DNA from: Siphonodentalium dalli
Lineage: Eukaryota; Mollusca; Scaphopoda; Gadilida; Siphonodentaliidae
Direction of reading: 5' to 3'
NCBI GenBank assembly: GCA_032622095.1
Contig: CP136069.1
Location: 159,143,043-159,207,042, forward strand
Length of the DNA stretch: 64,000 bases
Below are positions 43,119-54,090 of the stretch, piece by piece (the first letter of the stretch is position 1; each line of letters begins with the position of its first letter). A program made the position numbers and the translations under genes. The notes beneath the pieces are model-generated. The model was not told the origin of the DNA and made no database searches. It saw nothing but the letters and a program-made list of their open reading frames with translations.

Positions 43119-46100
43119 GTGATACAGAATGAAACATTTACCAGAGACGTGACCACAAATCGATGGTGGAGTTGTTAAGTCGATTTACTGCGATCCCAAC
43201 TCCCAAACAGGCCATATATAGCCGGTCTTCCAAAACTGAGTTCCACTCAGCTGTCAACATGTACCCATCACTAAACTTCTTATCCAAAGTGTATTCTCCT
43301 GGAAAATGTCATCCAGTAATTACATTCAGTACCATAAGGAATCAGGGAGCTAAATGTGTTCTAGAGTCGGGGAGCGAGTACACCGTGGAACCCCTAAAGG
43401 TGAAGGTAACTGAAGAATGACCTTCACCTGATACATGCGACACGTTGTTAAAGGATGACATCGCGTTTATTTGATTTGTACATAATATCTAAATAATTTA
43501 AACTGGTGAATGAATGGGGGAATGGATTTTTGTGAGCGGGAAATTTATTTAACTAGCTGCTGTAGTTCTGGATTTTTCCAGATCAAATTTGGCTGTGGGA
43601 TAGCCCCGTCGTACACTTGGGGATTTATTTTTAAAAGTAAACACATGACCTATGATTTTTCTTGCATTTTCGTGATCAACTGGTGTCAATCTAGCTGGGT
43701 AAACATCACTGGTATGGCCTGCAGGCTTCAATTCAGTGAATTTGGCGGAAACGTTAACACTGTCGCCTATGGGAAACCATTTAGTTCAGTGATTCCATAA
43801 GCAGTGGAGACTACACTCGCATCACGGTGAAATCTAAAATAGTCACTGGCTCGTATTTTCTGCAAACAATTCGGGTGAAGTTTAATAAGGCTGAAATGGT
43901 CACTGTCACCCCTTTCTTTCAGTTGGGTACACAGCTTTTTTATGCCACTTGTTTCTAATTATAGAAATTTGATGTCCGTTAGCGTGGTAACTTTGACAAA
44001 CGCCAACGAACCTCACCTCATTCGAAATCAAGGATATGTGTTATTAGCTACCACAAAAAAAATTAAACTAGACAATGTAGATCTCAGTTATTCACAAAAT
44101 TCACCTCTGACTGGAACCAATCGATAAAAAATCACCATGGTTGTATAGCGCCAAGTAACTGACGACTTTTGAAGTAAATAATTTTTTAAATCGCGCTTTT
44201 TTCCTCGAAGAAATATACAGGTATATTGACTATTGACTAAATAATGGATGTACAGAAATGAAAAAAATAATGCAAACATCTAAACATTGTTTTTTGGGAG
44301 CGTTTCTCCATAGGAAGTTACTTACTACAGTATGTTCTGATTTACATGGGTTTTACCCATGTATGTTCTTTTTCGATCACCGGCATTTGATGAGAGTAAA
44401 GTGGCGTACACCATGTCTTTACTTGCCTTTTAAATTCGTTTAAAAACATGGCTGCCAGCAGCCATCTTGTATTTCAAATTGAATCCATCGGCACACCCTG
44501 CAGTCCGCATATATGTAAGGAATGATAGGCATGATTAGGATTAAATTAAAGCTGTCAAATTTGAACGATTTTCGATTAAATACATGGCCACCGGCAGCCA
44601 TCTTGTATTTTACTTTTTGCATGACTAAATCCTAGATTTGGCACACCCTACAGACCAAATCCCTCATCTGGTCGTCACCAAACTTCATAAGGATCTCCAT
44701 GGTGATCTGTCGATGGGAGCCAATGATGTTTTCAGAAATTTGTTAAAAAACATGCCCACCAACGGCCATTTTTGATTTTTACTCTTTGCATGACTAAATC
44801 CTTCGGCACAACGTGTAGGCGTCATCCGATCATCTGACACAAAACTTCATAAGGATCTTCAGGGTGACCTCTAAATGGGAGCCAAAGATATTTTCCGAAT
44901 TTAGTTTTTAAAAAAAACATGGTGGCAGTGGTCATCTTGGATTTTACTCTTTTCATGACTAAAATGATTTGGCACACCCTACATGCCACATCCCTCATCT
45001 TTCACACAAACTGCATATGGTTCGTTGGTTTGACCTCTAGATGGAAGCTGTCCAATTCCTCCGAAATTTGTTACAAAACATGGGCGACTGGAGCCATCTT
45101 GGATTTCACATTTGAATCCATTGGCACACCCTGCAGTCCACATTTAGGTAGCAGTACACGATTTCACGGGTTGTAGGGGGTCTGAAAAATTGAAAAATAA
45201 GTATCTGGGGGGCATAACAGCCAGTATAGCCTGTGTTAAATGTGTATTTACTGGTTTGAAGGTTTAATTATTTTACAAAACTGGGAAAGTTCTCAAAAAA
45301 GTGAAAAATTTGGATACGCAACAGGGTTTTCGTATTCAGTGGAGGCCAACTCTGTGTTATTGGTTACAGGAAAATAGCCCGATTTCTCTCCCCTGAATTC
45401 TGTCATCTGGGCTCGCAAGACATTTTTTTCAAATTGATACGATAACTTTTTTTCTATTTCAAATATTTCTCAGCTCTAACATAGCTCTATCAGGTGGAAG
45501 AAGCTTATTTACTTATATTCGCTCTATCGTGGTCTGTTTTGGGGTTGAAAATGGTCAATTTGAGTCCAAAAATGGGTAAAATTGAGCGTTTTGTGTGTGC
45601 AAACCAAGGGGCATAACTCAATAACAAATTGTACGAAGAAGCTAAAGTACAGACAAGTGATTACACCTAAAATTTCTGTCGAAATTAAAACATGCTTGAT
45701 GGGACCTATGCCAAAGATAATGGTTCAGCATTGATTTGAAGTACAGTACCCCCTCCCAGGTTGGCAAAATTGCTGGAAATCGTGTACTGCTACCTTAGTG
45801 GAGAAATGTTTGAAATGAAATTAATTTCATTTACACAATACAATCCATTTACTGAAACTTTTGACTTTCTTTATCATTCTATTGACTGCTCAGCATAAAC
45901 TTATTAACGCCTTCCCACGTTGAGCTACAGTGTCATTGACACTTTCATTTACATGGGTGTAAATGGCTTTTACCAGAGTTTATCATTGTTAACCTGACTT
46001 TACCATGATTTACTTGAATTTATAAGTGTATTTACATGGCTTTTACCAGAGTGAGTTTACCATGCCTTTACTTGGAATCTACAAGGGTATGTTTTTATTG

Positions 46101-46552
46101 TAAACCTGACTTTACCACATTTTACCAGAGTATAGAGCCTGGTAAATCTGGCTTTTACCAGAGTTTTGGTCCGTTATCGCGATAACTTGAACAACAAACG
46201 TCAACCAATTTCATCCATATTTGGTATATATGGAGTTGTTACAACAATAGCTCGAACAAGTTCGAAAACCAGATTCGTCCGATCCGTTTACCTCAGTATA
46301 TACGGCCCTTAGTTTCTTAGCTCTCTAGTTTTATAACCATTAGCGCGAAAACTTGAAAAAAAGTTAATGTCAACCACACATGCACGGGGGGATCGATCGA
46401 AGGCCGCTCCCAGCAATCGGGAGCTGCTCCGAGCCGCCAACGAGGCACTTCGAGTTTTTGAGTAATTTATGCAAAGCAAAGGTGTTGTGCAATACCCGAT
46501 ATATAGTTAAAACACGATCACCGGACAAAGAGGGAATACTCTAAGTTTCACA
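43119..46552 (+). repeat. array unit 2 (3434 bp, short type)
   Basis: Frame A is broken by a single missing T (GGAGTTGTTAAG at 43167 against GGAGTTGTTTAAG). Frame B spans 43549-43785. The short junction ATTTATGCAAAGCAAAGG lies at 46466-46482. Confidence 0.92.
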
Positions 46553-46855
46553 GTGATACAGAATGAAACATTTACCAGAGACGTGACCACAAATCGATGG
46601 TGGAGTTGTTTAAGTGGATTTACTGCGATCCCAACTCCCAAACAGGCCATATATAGCCGGTCTTCCAAAACTGAGTTCCACTCAGCTGTCAACATGTACC
46701 CATCACTAAACTTCTTATCCAAAGTGTATTCTCCTGGAAAATGTCATCCAGTAATTACATTCAGTACCATAAGGAATCAGGGAGCTAAATGTGTTCTAGA
46801 GTCGGGGAGCGAGTACACCGTGGAACCCCTAAAGGTGAAGGTAACTGAAGAATGA
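46511..46855 (+). CDS. open frame A (representative, unit 3), unknown protein fragment
   Basis: 114 codons between an upstream TAA and TGA at 46853-46855. Begins N-T-I-T-G-Q-R-G-N-T-L-S-F-T-V-I-Q-N and has 'TTNRWWSCLSGFTAIPTP' in the first half, ending in 'EYTVEPLKVKVTEE'. The alternation of polar and hydrophobic residues suggests a beta-rich fold (inference). No ATG lies before codon 62, so it is an exon or a fragment, not a complete gene. Intact in units 3, 4, 5 and 7, frameshifted in units 2 and 6. It converges tail-to-tail with frame B across 128 bp. I do not recognise the family; a captured host gene, virus or large transposon are all possible. Confidence 0.4.
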   Translation, partial: NTITGQRGNTLSFTVIQNETFTRDVTTNRWWSCLSGFTAIPTPKQAIYSRSSKTEFHSAVNMYPSLNFLSKVYSPGKCHPVITFSTIRNQGAKCVLESGSEYTVEPLKVKVTEE

Positions 46856-47236
46856 CCTTCACCTGATACATGCGACACGTTGTTAAAGGATGACATCGCG
46901 TTTATTTGATTTGTACATAATATCTAAATAATTTAAACTGGTGAATGAATGGGGGAATGGATTTTTGTGAGCGGGAAATTTATTTAACTAGCTGCTGTAG
47001 TTCTGGATTTTTCCAGATCAAATTTGGCTGTGGGATAGCCCCGTCGTACACTTGGGGATTTATTTTTAAAAGTAAACACATGACCTATGATTTTTCTTGC
47101 ATTTTCGTGATCAACTGGTGTCAATCTAGCTGGGTAAACATCACTGGTATGGCCTGCAGGCTTCAATTCAGTGAATTTGGCGGAAACGTTAACACTGTCG
47201 CCTATGGGAAACCATTTAGTTCAGTGATTCCATAAG
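46774..47236 (+). repeat. 463-bp segment absent from unit 1, bounded by direct repeats
   Basis: The segment follows TTCAGTACCATAAG and ends with TTCAGTGATTCCATAAG. Unit 1 has a single TTCAGTACCATAAG at the site. It holds the end of frame A, the A-B intergenic gap and all of frame B. Either it was deleted by recombination between the short repeats in unit 1 or inserted in the ancestor of units 2-7. Confidence 0.8.
46984..47220 (-). CDS. open frame B (representative, unit 3), unknown protein fragment
   Basis: 78 codons on the minus strand, from just after a TGA to TAA at 46984-46986. Starts T-K-W-F-P-I-G-D-S-V-N-V-S-A-K-F, contains 'YPARLTPVDHENARKIIGHV', ends 'AKFDLEKSRTTAAS'. A pyrimidine-rich TGGTTTCCCATAG just inside the start could be a splice acceptor, with the exon then beginning at 47202. 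No ATG in frame, so this is a C-terminal exon or fragment. The composition looks like real protein and the frame is open in units 2-6. Function unknown. Confidence 0.45.
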   Translation of the reverse strand, partial: TKWFPIGDSVNVSAKFTELKPAGHTSDVYPARLTPVDHENARKIIGHVFTFKNKSPSVRRGYPTAKFDLEKSRTTAAS

Positions 47237-48069
47237 CAGTGGAGACTACACTCGCATCACGGTGAAATCTAAAATAGTCACTGGCTCGTATTTTCTGCAA
47301 ACAATTCGGGTGAAGTTTAATAAGGCTGAAATGGTCACTGTCACCCCTTTCTTTCAGTTGGGTACACAGCTTTTTTATGCCACTTGTTTCTAATTATAGA
47401 AATTTGATGTCCGTTAGCGTGGTAACTTTGACAAACGCCAACGAACCTCACCTCATTCGAAATCAAGGATATGTGTTATTAGCTACCACAAAAAAAATTA
47501 AACTAGACAATGTAGATCTCAGTTATTCACAAAATTCATCTCTGACTGGAACCAATCGATAAAAAATCACCATGGTTGTATAGCGCCAAGTAACTGACGA
47601 CTTTTGAAGTAAATAATTTTTTTAATCGCGCTTTTTTCCTCGAAGAAATATACAGGTATATTGACTATTGACTAAATAATGGATGTACAGAAATGAAAAA
47701 AATAATGCAAACATCTAAACATTGTTTTTTGGGAGCGTTTCTCCATAGGAAGTTACTTACTACAGTATGTTCTGATTTACATGGGTTTTACCCATGTATG
47801 TTCTTTTTCGATCACCGGCATTTGATGAGAGTAAAGTGGCGTACACCATGTCTTTACTTGCCTTTTAAATTCGTTTAAAAACATGGCTGCCAGCAGCCAT
47901 CTTGTATTTCAAATTGAATCCATCGGCACACCCTGCAGTCCGCATATATGTAAGGAATGATAGGCATGATTAGGATTAAATTAAAGCTGTCAAATTTGAA
48001 CGATTTTCGATTAAATACATGGCCACCGGCAGCCATCTTGTATTTTACTTTTTGCATGACTAAATCCTA

Positions 48070-48585
48070 GATTTGGCACACCCTACAGACCAAATCCCTC
48101 ATCTGGTCGTCACCAAACTTCATAAGGATCTCCATGGTGATCTGTCGATGGGAGCCAATGATGTTTTCAGAAATTTGTTAAAAAACATGCCCACCAACGG
48201 CCATTTTTGATTTTTACTCTTTGCATGACTAAATCCTTCGGCACAACTTGTAGGCGTCATCCGATCATCTGACACAAAACTTCATAAGGATCTTCAGGGT
48301 GACCTCTAAATGGGAGCCAAAGATATTTTCCGAATTTAGTTTTTAAAAAAAACATGGTGGCAGTGGTCATCTTGGATTTTACTCTTTTCATGACTAAAAT
48401 GATTTGGCACACCCTACATGCCACATCCCTCATCTTTCACACAAACTGCATATGGTTCGTTGGTTTGACCTCTAGATGGAAGCTGTCCAATTCCTCCGAA
48501 ATTTGTTACAAAACATGGGCGACTGGAGCCATCTTGGATTTCACATTTGAATCCATTGGCACACCCTGCAGTCCACATTTAGGTA
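48070..48585 (+). repeat. degenerate ~150-bp subrepeats inside each array unit (unit 3 shown)
   Basis: With the preceding 47880-48070 these form four diverged copies of: AACATGG.C.CC..C.GCCATCTTG, GCATGACTAAATCC, GGCACACCCTACAG, CATC...TCACCAAACTTCATAAGGATCT, GATGGGAGCCAA.GATGTTTTC. Equivalent blocks occur in every unit, including edge copies (35.7-36.4 kb). Confidence 0.75.
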
Positions 48586-49945
48586 GCAGTACACGATTTC
48601 ACGGGTTGTAGGGGGTCTGAAAAATTGAAAAATAAGTATCTGGGGGGCATAACAGCCAGTATAGCCTGTGTTAAATGTGTATTTACTGGTTTGAAGGTTT
48701 AATTATTTTACAAAACTGGGAAAGTTCTCAAAAAAGTGAAAAATTTGGATACGCAACAGGGTTTTCGTATTCAGTGGAGGCCAACTCTGTGTTATTGGTT
48801 ACAGGAAAATAGCCCGATTTCTCTCCCCTGAATTCTGTCATCTGGGCTCGCAAGACATTTTTTTCAAATTGATACGATAACTTTTTTTCTATTTCAAATA
48901 TTTCTCAGCTCTAACATAGCTCTATCAGGTGGAAGAAGCTTATTTACTGACATTCGCTCTATCGTGGTCTGTTTTGGGGTTGAAAATGGTCAATTTGAGT
49001 CCAAAAATGGGTAAAATTGAGCGTTTTGTGTGTGCAAACCAAGGGGCATAACTCAATAACAAATTGTACGAAGAAGCTAAAGTACAGACAAGTGATTACA
49101 CCTAAAATTTCTGTCGAAATTAAAACATGCTTGATGGGACCTATGCCAAAGATAATGGTTCAGCATTGATTTGAAGTACAGTACCCCCTCCCAGGTTGGC
49201 AAAATTGCTGGAAATCGTGTACTGCTACCTTAGTGGAGAAATGTTTGAAATGAAATTAATTTCATTTACACAATACAATCCATTTACTGAAACTTTTGAC
49301 TTTCTTTATCATTCTATTGACTGCTCAGCATAAACTTATTAACGCCTTCCCACGTTGAGCTACAGTGTCATTGACACTTTCATTTACATGGGTGTAAATG
49401 GCTTTTACCAGAGTTTATCATTGTTAACCTGACTTTACCATGATTTACTTGAATTTATAAGTGTATTTACATGGCTTTTACCAGAGTGAGTTTACCATGC
49501 CTTTACTTGGAATCTACAAGGGTATGTTTTTATTGTAAACCTGACTTTACCACATTTTACCAGAGTATAGAGCCTGGTAAATCTGGCTTTTACCAGAGTT
49601 TTGGTCCGTTATCGCGATAACTTGAACAACAAACGTCAACCAATTTCATCCATATTTGGTATATATGGAGTTGTTACAACAATAGCTCGAACAAGTTCGA
49701 AAACCAGATTCGTCCGATCCGTTTACCTCAGTATATACGGCCCTTAGTTTCTTAGCTCTCTAGTTTTATAACCATTAGCGCGAAAACTTGAAAAAAAGTT
49801 AATGTCAACCACACATGCACGGGGGGATCGATCGAAGGCCGCTCCCAGCAATCGGGAGCTGCTCCGAGCCGCCAACGAGGCACTTCGAGTTTTTGAGTAA
49901 TTTATGCAAAGCAAAGGTGTTGTGCAATACCCGATATATAGTTAA

Positions 49946-50290
49946 AACACGATCACCGGACAAAGAGGGAATACTCTAAGTTTCACAGTGATACAGAATG
50001 AAACATTTACCAGAGACGTGACCACAAATCGATGGTGGAGTTGTTTAAGTGGATTTACTGCGATCCCAACTCCCAAACAGGCCATATATAGCCGGTCTTC
50101 CAAAACTGAGTTCCACTCAGCTGTCAACATGTACCCATCACTAAACTTCTTATCCAAAGTGTATTCTCCTGGAAAATGTCATCCAGTAATTACATTCAGT
50201 ACCATAAGGAATCAGGGAGCTAAATGTGTTCTAGAGTCGGGGAGCGAGTACACCGTGGAACCCCTAAAGGTGAAGGTAACTGAAGAATGA
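49946..50290 (+). CDS. open frame A, unit 4
   Basis: Same 114-codon frame as 46511-46855, no change in predicted protein. Confidence 0.35.
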   Translation, partial: NTITGQRGNTLSFTVIQNETFTRDVTTNRWWSCLSGFTAIPTPKQAIYSRSSKTEFHSAVNMYPSLNFLSKVYSPGKCHPVITFSTIRNQGAKCVLESGSEYTVEPLKVKVTEE

Positions 50291-53200
50291 CCTTCACCTG
50301 ATACATGCGACACGTTGTTAAAGGATGACATCGCGTTTATTTGATTTGTACATAATATCTAAATAATTTAAACTGGTGAATGAATGGGGGAATGGATTTT
50401 TGTGAGCGGGAAATTTATTTAACTAGCTGCTGTAGTTCTGGATTTTTCCAGATCAAATTTGGCTGTGGGATAGCCCCGTCGTACACTTGGGGATTTATTT
50501 TTAAAAGTAAACACATGACCTATGATTTTTCTTGCATTTTCGTGATCAACTGGTGTCAATCTAGCTGGGTAAACATCACTGGTATGGCCTGCAGGCTTCA
50601 ATTCAGTGAATTTGGCGGAAACGTTAACACTGTCGCCTATGGGAAACCATTTAGTTCAGTGATTCCATAAGCAGTGGAGACTACACTCGCATCACGGTGA
50701 AATCTAAAATAGTCACTGGCTCGTATTTTCTGCAAACAATTCGGGTGAAGTTTAATAAGGCTGAAATGGTCACTGTCACCCCTTTCTTTCAGTTGGGTAC
50801 ACAGCTTTTTTATGCCACTTGTTTCTAATTATAGAAATTTGATGTCCGTTAGCGTGGTAACTTTGACAAACGCCAACGAACCTCACCTCATTCGAAATCA
50901 AGGATATGTGTTATTAGCTACCACAAAAAAAATTAAACTAGACAATGTAGATCTCAGTTATTCACAAAATTCATCTCTGACTGGAACCAATCGATAAAAA
51001 ATCACCATGGTTGTATAGCGCCAAGTAACTGACGACTTTTGAAGTAAATAATTTTTTAAATCGCGCTTTTTTCCTCGAAGAAATATACAGGTATATTGAC
51101 TATTGACTAAATAATGGATGTACAGAAATGAAAAAAATAATGCAAACATCTAAACATTGTTTTTTGGTAGCGTTTCTCCATAGGAAGTTACTTACTACAG
51201 TATGTTCTGATTTACATGGGTTTTACCCATGTATGTTCTTTTTCGATCACCGGCATTTGATGAGAGTAAAGTGGCGTACACCATGTCTTTACTTGCCTTT
51301 TAAATTCGTTTAAAAACATGGCTGCCAGCAGCCATCTTGTATTTCAAATTGAATCCATCGGCACACCCTGCAGTCCGCATATATGTAAGGAATGATAGGC
51401 ATGATTAGGATTAAATTAAAGCTGTCAAATTTGAACGATTTTCGATTAAATACATGGCCACCGGCAGCCATCTTGTATTTTACTTTTTGCATGACTAAAT
51501 CCTAGATTTGGCACACCCTACAGACCAAATCCCTCATCTGGTCGTCACCAAACTTCATAAGGATCTCCATGGTGATCTGTCGATGGGAGCCAATGATGTT
51601 TTCAGAAATTTGTTAAAAAACATGCCCACCAACGGCCATTTTTGATTTTTACTCTTTGCATGACTAAATCCTTCGGCACAACTTGTAGGCGTCATCCGAT
51701 CATCTGACACAAAACTTCATAAGGATCTTCAGGGTGACCTCTAAATGGGAGCCAAAGATATTTTCCGAATTTAGTTTTTTTTAAAAACATGGTGGCAGTG
51801 GTCATCTTGGATTTTACTCTTTTCATGACTAAAATGATTTGGCACACCCTACATGCCACATCCCTCATCTTTCACACAAACTGCATATGGTTCGTTGGTT
51901 TGACCTCTAGATGGAAGCTGTCCAATTCCTCCGAAATTTGTTACAAAACATGGGCGACTGGAGCCATCTTGGATTTCACATTTGAATCCATTGGCACACC
52001 CTGCAGTCCACATTTAGGTAGCAGTACACGATTTCACGGGTTGTAGGGGGTCTGAAAAATTGAAAAATAAGTATCTGGGGGGCATAACAGCCAGTATAGC
52101 CTGTGTTAAATGTGTATTTACTGGTTTGAAGGTTTAATTATTTTACAAAACTGGGAAAGTTCTCAAAAAAGTGAAAAATTTGGATACGCAACAGGGTTTT
52201 CGTATTCAGTGGAGGCCAACTCTGTGTTATTGGTTACAGGAAAATAGCCCGATTTCTCTCCCCTGAATTCTGTCATCTGGGCTCGCAAGACATTTTTTTC
52301 AAATTGATACGATAACTTTTTTTCTATTTCAAATATTTCTCAGCTCTAACATAGCTCTATCAGGTGGAAGAAGCTTATTTACTTATATTCGCTCTATCGT
52401 GGTCTGTTTTGGGGTTGAAAATGGTCAATTTGAGTCCAAAAATGGGTAAAATTGAGCGTTTTGTGTGTGCAAACCAAGGGGCATAACTCAATAACAAATT
52501 GTACGAAGAAGCTAAAGTACAGACAAGTGATTACACCTAAAATTTCTGTCGAAATTAAAACATGCTTGATGGGACCTATGCCAAAGATAATGGTTCAGCA
52601 TTGATTTGAAGTACAGTACCCCCTCCCAGGTTGGCAAAATTGCTGGAAATCGTGTACTGCTACCTTAGTGGAGAAATGTTTGAAATGAAATTAATTTCAT
52701 TTACACAATACAATCCATTTACTGAAACTTTTGACTTTCTTTATCATTCTATTGACTGCTCAGCATAAACTTATTAACGCCTTCCCACGTTGAGCTACAG
52801 TGTCATTGACACTTTCATTTACATGGGTGTAAATGGCTTTTACCAGAGTTTATCATTGTTAACCTGACTTTACCATGATTTACTTGAATTTATAAGTGTA
52901 TTTACATGGCTTTTACCAGAGTGAGTTTACCATGCCTTTACTTGGAATCTACAAGGGTATGTTTTTATTGTAAACCTGACTTTACCACATTTTACCAGAG
53001 TATAGAGCCTGGTAAATCTGGCTTTTACCAGAGTTTTGGTCCGTTATCGCGATAACTTGAACAACAAACGTCAACCAATTTCATCCATATTTGGTATATA
53101 TGGAGTTGTTACAACAATAGCTCGAACAAGTTCGAAAACCAGATTCGTCCGATCCGTTTACCTCAGTATATACGGCCCTTAGTTTCTTAGCTCTCTAGTT

Positions 53201-53422
53201 TTATAACCATTAGCGCGAAAACTTGAAAAAAAGTTAATGTCAACCACACATGCACGGGGGGATCGATCGAAGGCCGCTCCCAGCAATCGGGAGCTGCTCC
53301 GAGCCGCCAACGAGGCACTTCGAGTTTTTGAGTAATTTATGCAAAGCAAAGGTGTTGTGCAATACCCGATATATAGTTAAAACACGATCACCGGACAAAG
53401 AGGGAATACTCTAAGTTTCACA
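49988..53422 (+). repeat. array unit 4 (3435 bp, short type)
   Basis: Frame A (49946-50290) and frame B (50419-50655) intact. Private change TTTTTTGGTAGCG at 51165-51172. Confidence 0.92.
50419..50655 (-). CDS. open frame B, unit 4
   Basis: Same 78-codon frame as 46984-47220. Confidence 0.35.
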   Translation of the reverse strand, partial: TKWFPIGDSVNVSAKFTELKPAGHTSDVYPARLTPVDHENARKIIGHVFTFKNKSPSVRRGYPTAKFDLEKSRTTAAS

Positions 53423-53725
53423 GTGATACAGAATGAAACATTTACCAGAGACGTGACCACAAATCGATGGTGGAGTTGTTTAAGTGGATTTACTGCGATC
53501 CCAACTCCCAAACAGGCCATATATAGCCGGTCTTCCAAAACTGAGTTCCACTCAGCTGTCAACATGTACCCATCACTAAACTTCTTATCCAAAGTGTATT
53601 CTCCTGGAAAATGTCATCCAGTAATTACATTCAGTACCATAAGGAATCAGGGAGCTAAATGTGTTCTAGAGTCGGGGAGCGAGTACACCGTGGAACCCCT
53701 AAAGGTGAAGGTAACTGAAGAATGA
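53381..53725 (+). CDS. open frame A, unit 5
   Basis: Same 114-codon frame as 46511-46855. Confidence 0.35.
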   Translation, partial: NTITGQRGNTLSFTVIQNETFTRDVTTNRWWSCLSGFTAIPTPKQAIYSRSSKTEFHSAVNMYPSLNFLSKVYSPGKCHPVITFSTIRNQGAKCVLESGSEYTVEPLKVKVTEE

Positions 53726-53853
53726 CCTTCACCTGATACATGCGACACGTTGTTAAAGGATGACATCGCGTTTATTTGATTTGTACATAATATCTAAATA
53801 ATTTAAACTGGTGAATGAATGGGGGAATGGATTTTTGTGAGCGGGAAATTTAT

Positions 53854-54090
53854 TTAACTAGCTGCTGTAGTTCTGGATTTTTCCAGATCAAATTTGGCTG
53901 TGGGATAGCCCCGTCGTACACTTGGGGATTTATTTTTAAAAGTAAACACATGACCTATGATTTTTCTTGCATTTTCGTGATCAACTGGTGTCAATCTAGC
54001 TGGGTAAACATCACTGGTATGGCCTGCAGGCTTCAATTCAGTGAATTTGGCGGAAACGTTAACACTGTCGCCTATGGGAAACCATTTAGT
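53854..54090 (-). CDS. open frame B, unit 5
   Basis: Same 78-codon frame as 46984-47220. Confidence 0.35.
   Translation of the reverse strand, partial: TKWFPIGDSVNVSAKFTELKPAGHTSDVYPARLTPVDHENARKIIGHVFTFKNKSPSVRRGYPTAKFDLEKSRTTAAS

Larger units (their letters stand above)
46553..49987 (+). repeat. array unit 3 (3435 bp, short type)
   Basis: Frames A and B intact. Carries the variant ACTGACATTCGC near 48947, shared only with unit 5. Confidence 0.92.

Noticed and set aside
46507-46722. 71-codon minus-strand frame opposite frame A
   Set aside because: The plus-strand reading is longer, and an in-frame 3-bp difference between units supports it; the minus frame is likely its shadow.
47377-47562. 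61-codon frame M-P-L-V-S-N-Y-R in the array
   Set aside because: It translates a dispersed noncoding repeat (GTCCGTTAGCGTGGTAAC); it is closed by a stop in unit 5, and the solitary copy at 22.6 kb has no continuous frame.
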